From positions 51,909,695 to 51,973,694 of the forward strand of contig NC_034411.1 in assembly GCF_002078875.1 (NCBI RefSeq): DNA of 64,000 nt. The letters are read 5' to 3'. Origin of the DNA: Numida meleagris. Its lineage: Eukaryota > Chordata > Aves > Galliformes > Numididae. Of the stretch, positions 61,041-64,000 are shown in pieces. Position numbers and translations under genes: made by a program. The notes below the pieces were generated by a model. That model did no database searches and was not told the DNA's origin. It worked only from the letters and a program-made list of their open reading frames with translations. Within the stretch, counting starts at the first letter, position 1. Each line of letters begins with the position of its first letter.

Positions 61041-62829
61041 GGAGGCCGTGCGGTTTTTCACGAGCTTTGTGAGAGAGACGGAGGAGCAGCAGGAGGCAGC
61101 CGAGGTGCAACGATGAAGGGATGGGCACCGCAGAAGGCTGCGGGCAGCTGTGGCCGAGGGCTGTGGGAGCCCAGTGTTCCACTTGCCTGGCGCACTGCGT
61201 GCTGCTTGTTTGCCTTTGTGCTGCTCGTGGTGGTTTTCTTCTCTCATTATCGCTTTCATTAAGGCGTGCATTCCGCTTAACATCAGGCTCAGTGCCTTCA
61301 AATCCATTTATTTCCAGCCTTTGGTCTGCTGGGTGCTCACTGGGTGTAGCTGTCTGGTGTGCAGTTTCCTTTTAAGTCATACTGTGTCGTGGGGTGTGGA
61401 GGCTCTCCTGCCATGGTAAAGCTTAAAAGCAATCTTCATAAAGCAAGCTGACGTCAATATAAGCAAACCACTGTTTACTGAAGGCAATATTTGGCCTATT
61501 CTTTTCAGCGTTACATATAAGGGTATCTGCAGTTCAATGTGTACTCCATTTACTGTGTAATGACTTTCTGCTAGAGAGGAAAACTAGGTTTTGTTCAGGC
61601 CTCTCTCAGAGGAAGATTCTTACGCAAGTTCAAGCTCAAACATCCTTTTTTTTTTTTTTAATTTATTTTTCTAAAAAGGTCTGAAAACAGTGTGATGCAG
61701 TGGATGACTTTGTCTCCATCCCCGCTGCCTCCCTCCCTTAGGCCCATCCAGGTGAGGAGCCCTGCTGGGCTTTCCAGCAGTGAGCATGCTCAGGTGGCCC
61801 AGGTTGCTGTGCACAGCCTCAGGGCAAGGCCACAGACCCTGGTGCTGCCCAGGTGCCTCCTTCCTTGCAGAGCTGCCCAGCCTTTGTCAGTACGGCTCTG
61901 AAACTCAGTCCTGTCAGGGCAGAAATGCTCACATTGTTGGCAAGCTGTGTGACAAAGGAAAAGGAAGGATGTTACTTCTTTCTTTGTGCAGTTACATACT
62001 TAATAACCAGGTTGTTTTTTTTTCAGGCTCTTTCAAGGAGGAAGATAGCCTCAGCCTCTTTCATTTTTTATTTTTTTTCCCAGTGGCTCCCAGAGGTTGT
62101 ATTAGTTTACGCTGAAGTCTCTTTGGGAAGATCACAACAAGATCCGCGCAGCTGCTGTGGTGGTACAGAGCTGAGCTCAGAGACTGGCTCAGGGTGGCAG
62201 GGAGAAACATTTCAAACATTCCAGTTCTGCTGTTTTTTCCTTTTACTTTCAAACTCTGTTCATTTATGCCTAAATTTGCCAAAAGGATTCTGCTGCCTGG
62301 CTTCATTTATATGAAGGTGAATGCTTTCAGACCCTTTTTCCCCAACAGTTACAACCTATTGCTAGAAGGCCTCCAGCAGTAAGGCTCTGGATGCTGTAAG
62401 GAGTGTTGCATGCTGTATCTGGAATTCCACTTTCATGTCTAGGGAGGGGAGGGGTGGAGCAGGCAGACAACACATAGTGCTGTATTGGCCATTTATGTTC
62501 TCTGCCCATGGTGAGGTCAGATCAGATCCATGGCCTTGCTGTGGACTGAGGTGATGGGAGCAATGGCATTGACTTCACAAATGAAATTCTGGGACCTTTC
62601 CAAAGTGGAGTGACTGGAAGAAGCAGAGCGTGGGGAAAGGACAGAGAAAAGGAAGCCTTTAATTATTAATACTGTTATGTTCTGAAGCAATTTTATCTGG
62701 TTGCCTGTGTCATGTGCATCCGGTGCTTGTGCCTCTCAGTGTGAACACAAATAGGAACTAATGATTTCAGTTATCTTTTCTTTGTCTAAAAACACACCAG
62801 CAGACATGGTTTTGATCTGTATTTTGTAG
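60966..62829 (+). other. FUCA2: FUCA2 intron 1
   Basis: Bounded by GTGAGC at 60966 and TTTTGTAG at 62822-62829. About 1.86 kb. It holds the tail of the CpG island, T-rich runs near 61645 and 62020 and a GC-richer patch at 61.69-61.9 kb. No transposon or other gene recognised. Confidence 0.93.
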
Positions 62830-63017
62830 GTGGTACTGGCAGAAGGAAAAGAGGGAGCCCTATGTGAAATTTATGAAGGCAAATTACCCACCTGGGTTCA
62901 GTTATGAAGATTTTGGGCCACTGTTTACAGCAGAGTTCTTTGATCCTAACCAGTGGGCAGATATTCTGAAGGCTTCAGGTGCAAAATATGTTGTCTTAAC
63001 TTCAAAACATCATGAAG
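62830..63017 (+). CDS. FUCA2: FUCA2 exon 2
   Basis: Continues exon 1 in frame: TG plus G completes Trp65, followed by W-Y-W-Q-K-E-K (residues 66-72), which resembles FUCA2 more than FUCA1 (W-H-W-Q-G). It then carries [13 protein letters not shown] (83-95), the [16 protein letters not shown] block (107-122) and ends in K-H-H-E-G (124-128). The two histidines (125, 126) match the fucose-contacting His-His pair of the GH29 family. The exon is 188 bases, begins after a clean TTTTGTAG acceptor and ends at GAAG|GTAAGC in phase 1. The catalytic nucleophile aspartate and all later exons lie beyond the window. Length and phases agree with an intact gene; there is no stop or frameshift. Confidence 0.97.
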
Positions 63018-64000
63018 GTAAGCAAAAGGCTTCTGAATGTTAGAAACTGTTCTGTTTTTGTTAACTGAAGGAATATCCATGTGACTGTCTTGTCTGCTAA
63101 GAGAAAGGTGGAGAAATGACACAGAATTACCTTCCCCAACCCAGTCAAAGAGTTAAAATGTGCAGGCATTTTCCTGATTCTTGCACAAAAGCTATGGTCA
63201 CGAAGCTTGCATAGAAGGAAGAATAGATTGTGCCACGGTTTTCTTCTTCTAGGTAAGACAGCCTGCAGTGTTGGGGGAACTGAGCTTCCAGCAGCAGCTG
63301 GGTTTGTTTCTGATTGTTGTGTAATGTATTGCTCAAGGAACCACAAAGTGAATGCTGTGCTGTTCTGTGTATGGAGAGCTGCTCTGAGCTGGCAGTTAAC
63401 TGGCCTGGAGGTTTCTCCAGGAATTTAGCAATGCGTTCCATGAGTCAAGATGCTCTGCAGAGAGAAGTAAAGAAAAAGGGCATGGTTGGGAAGAAACTTA
63501 ATAGCAAAGAAAAGCATAAAATACCAAGAAGCAACATGACAATGCGTTTAGTCAGTGTTGTTGGTGTTTGGGGAAATGTGGACTCAAAACTTGTGACTTT
63601 AACAAGTAACTACTTGGGAAATTTAATCCTATCTCTGACACACGCGAAACTCTGATCCTGTGTTGTAATTTCCACTGACTTAAAACAAACAAAGTAAAAA
63701 AGCCAAGATCCATTTAGATGTCCTGTATGTAGCCTTGGGCACAAATTTTTAGCTCCTTTGTCTAGTTGATGCAATTACATGTATCCAGTTCACAAAAAAT
63801 GCTGCACAATTTATTAGGCAATGAGTGTGAAGCAGTTTGAAGGTGAGAGTGGGGCCCCTCTGGCCGTGGTCTGAGTCTGCGATGTGGTAGGGCCTACCGT
63901 GCTTGAGGTTGGTTGCTGGATGCCTGAGAAGCGAGGATATTTAATGCTGATGTTTTAAAAGCTGCTTCAGGAGTTTTTGTACTCTGCGTATGCACGCGTA
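63018..64000 (+). other. FUCA2: FUCA2 intron 2 (5' part)
   Basis: Starts with GTAAGC after exon 2 and runs off the window. No further FUCA2 exon, beginning F-T-L-W or similar after H-H-E-G, is seen before 64000, and no transposon is recognised. Confidence 0.85.

Overview
The window looks like bird nuclear DNA, most likely a galliform such as chicken. The sequence is AT-rich and intron-like, with CpG islands at promoters and several truncated CR1 LINEs whose 3' ends carry the avian CR1 tail (repeats like ATTCTATG). The only exons I can defend belong to two neighbouring genes. FUCA2 (alpha-L-fucosidase 2) is on the + strand at the right edge. PHACTR2 (phosphatase and actin regulator 2) is on the - strand and runs off the left edge. 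This FUCA2/PHACTR2 head-to-head arrangement matches the order I know from human 6q24.

Layout. Bases 1-8898 are PHACTR2 intron. Around 8.7-9.3 kb is a CpG island whose core is a 237-base N gap. The visible end of a PHACTR2 first coding exon (TSVSTLPEPAGG, then a GTGAGT donor) abuts that gap. Bases 9.3-34.2 kb are a long PHACTR2 intron with most of the CR1 copies. At 34183-34195 on the - strand is a second PHACTR2 first coding exon of only 13 coding bases (M-D-N-A plus one base, then GTAAGT), with a TATA box about 160 bases upstream. Both first exons end in phase 1, as expected if they splice to the same downstream exon outside the window. Bases 34.4-59.2 kb are intergenic or far-upstream PHACTR2 sequence with one CR1. 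A CpG island at 59.2-59.7 kb has no assigned gene. The FUCA2 CpG promoter and exon 1 (60772-60965) follow, then intron 1, exon 2 (62830-63017), and intron 2 to the window end.

How they work together: I see no operon-like or functional coupling. FUCA2 is a secreted or lysosomal GH29 glycosidase and PHACTR2 a PP1/actin regulator; they share an intergenic region. The most useful results are the two alternative PHACTR2 start exons (one tiny, one partly lost in the gap), the unassigned CpG island 1.1 kb upstream of FUCA2, and three perfect 26-28 bp palindromes in the PHACTR2 intron. I found no tRNA, rRNA, CRISPR array or undescribed gene system.
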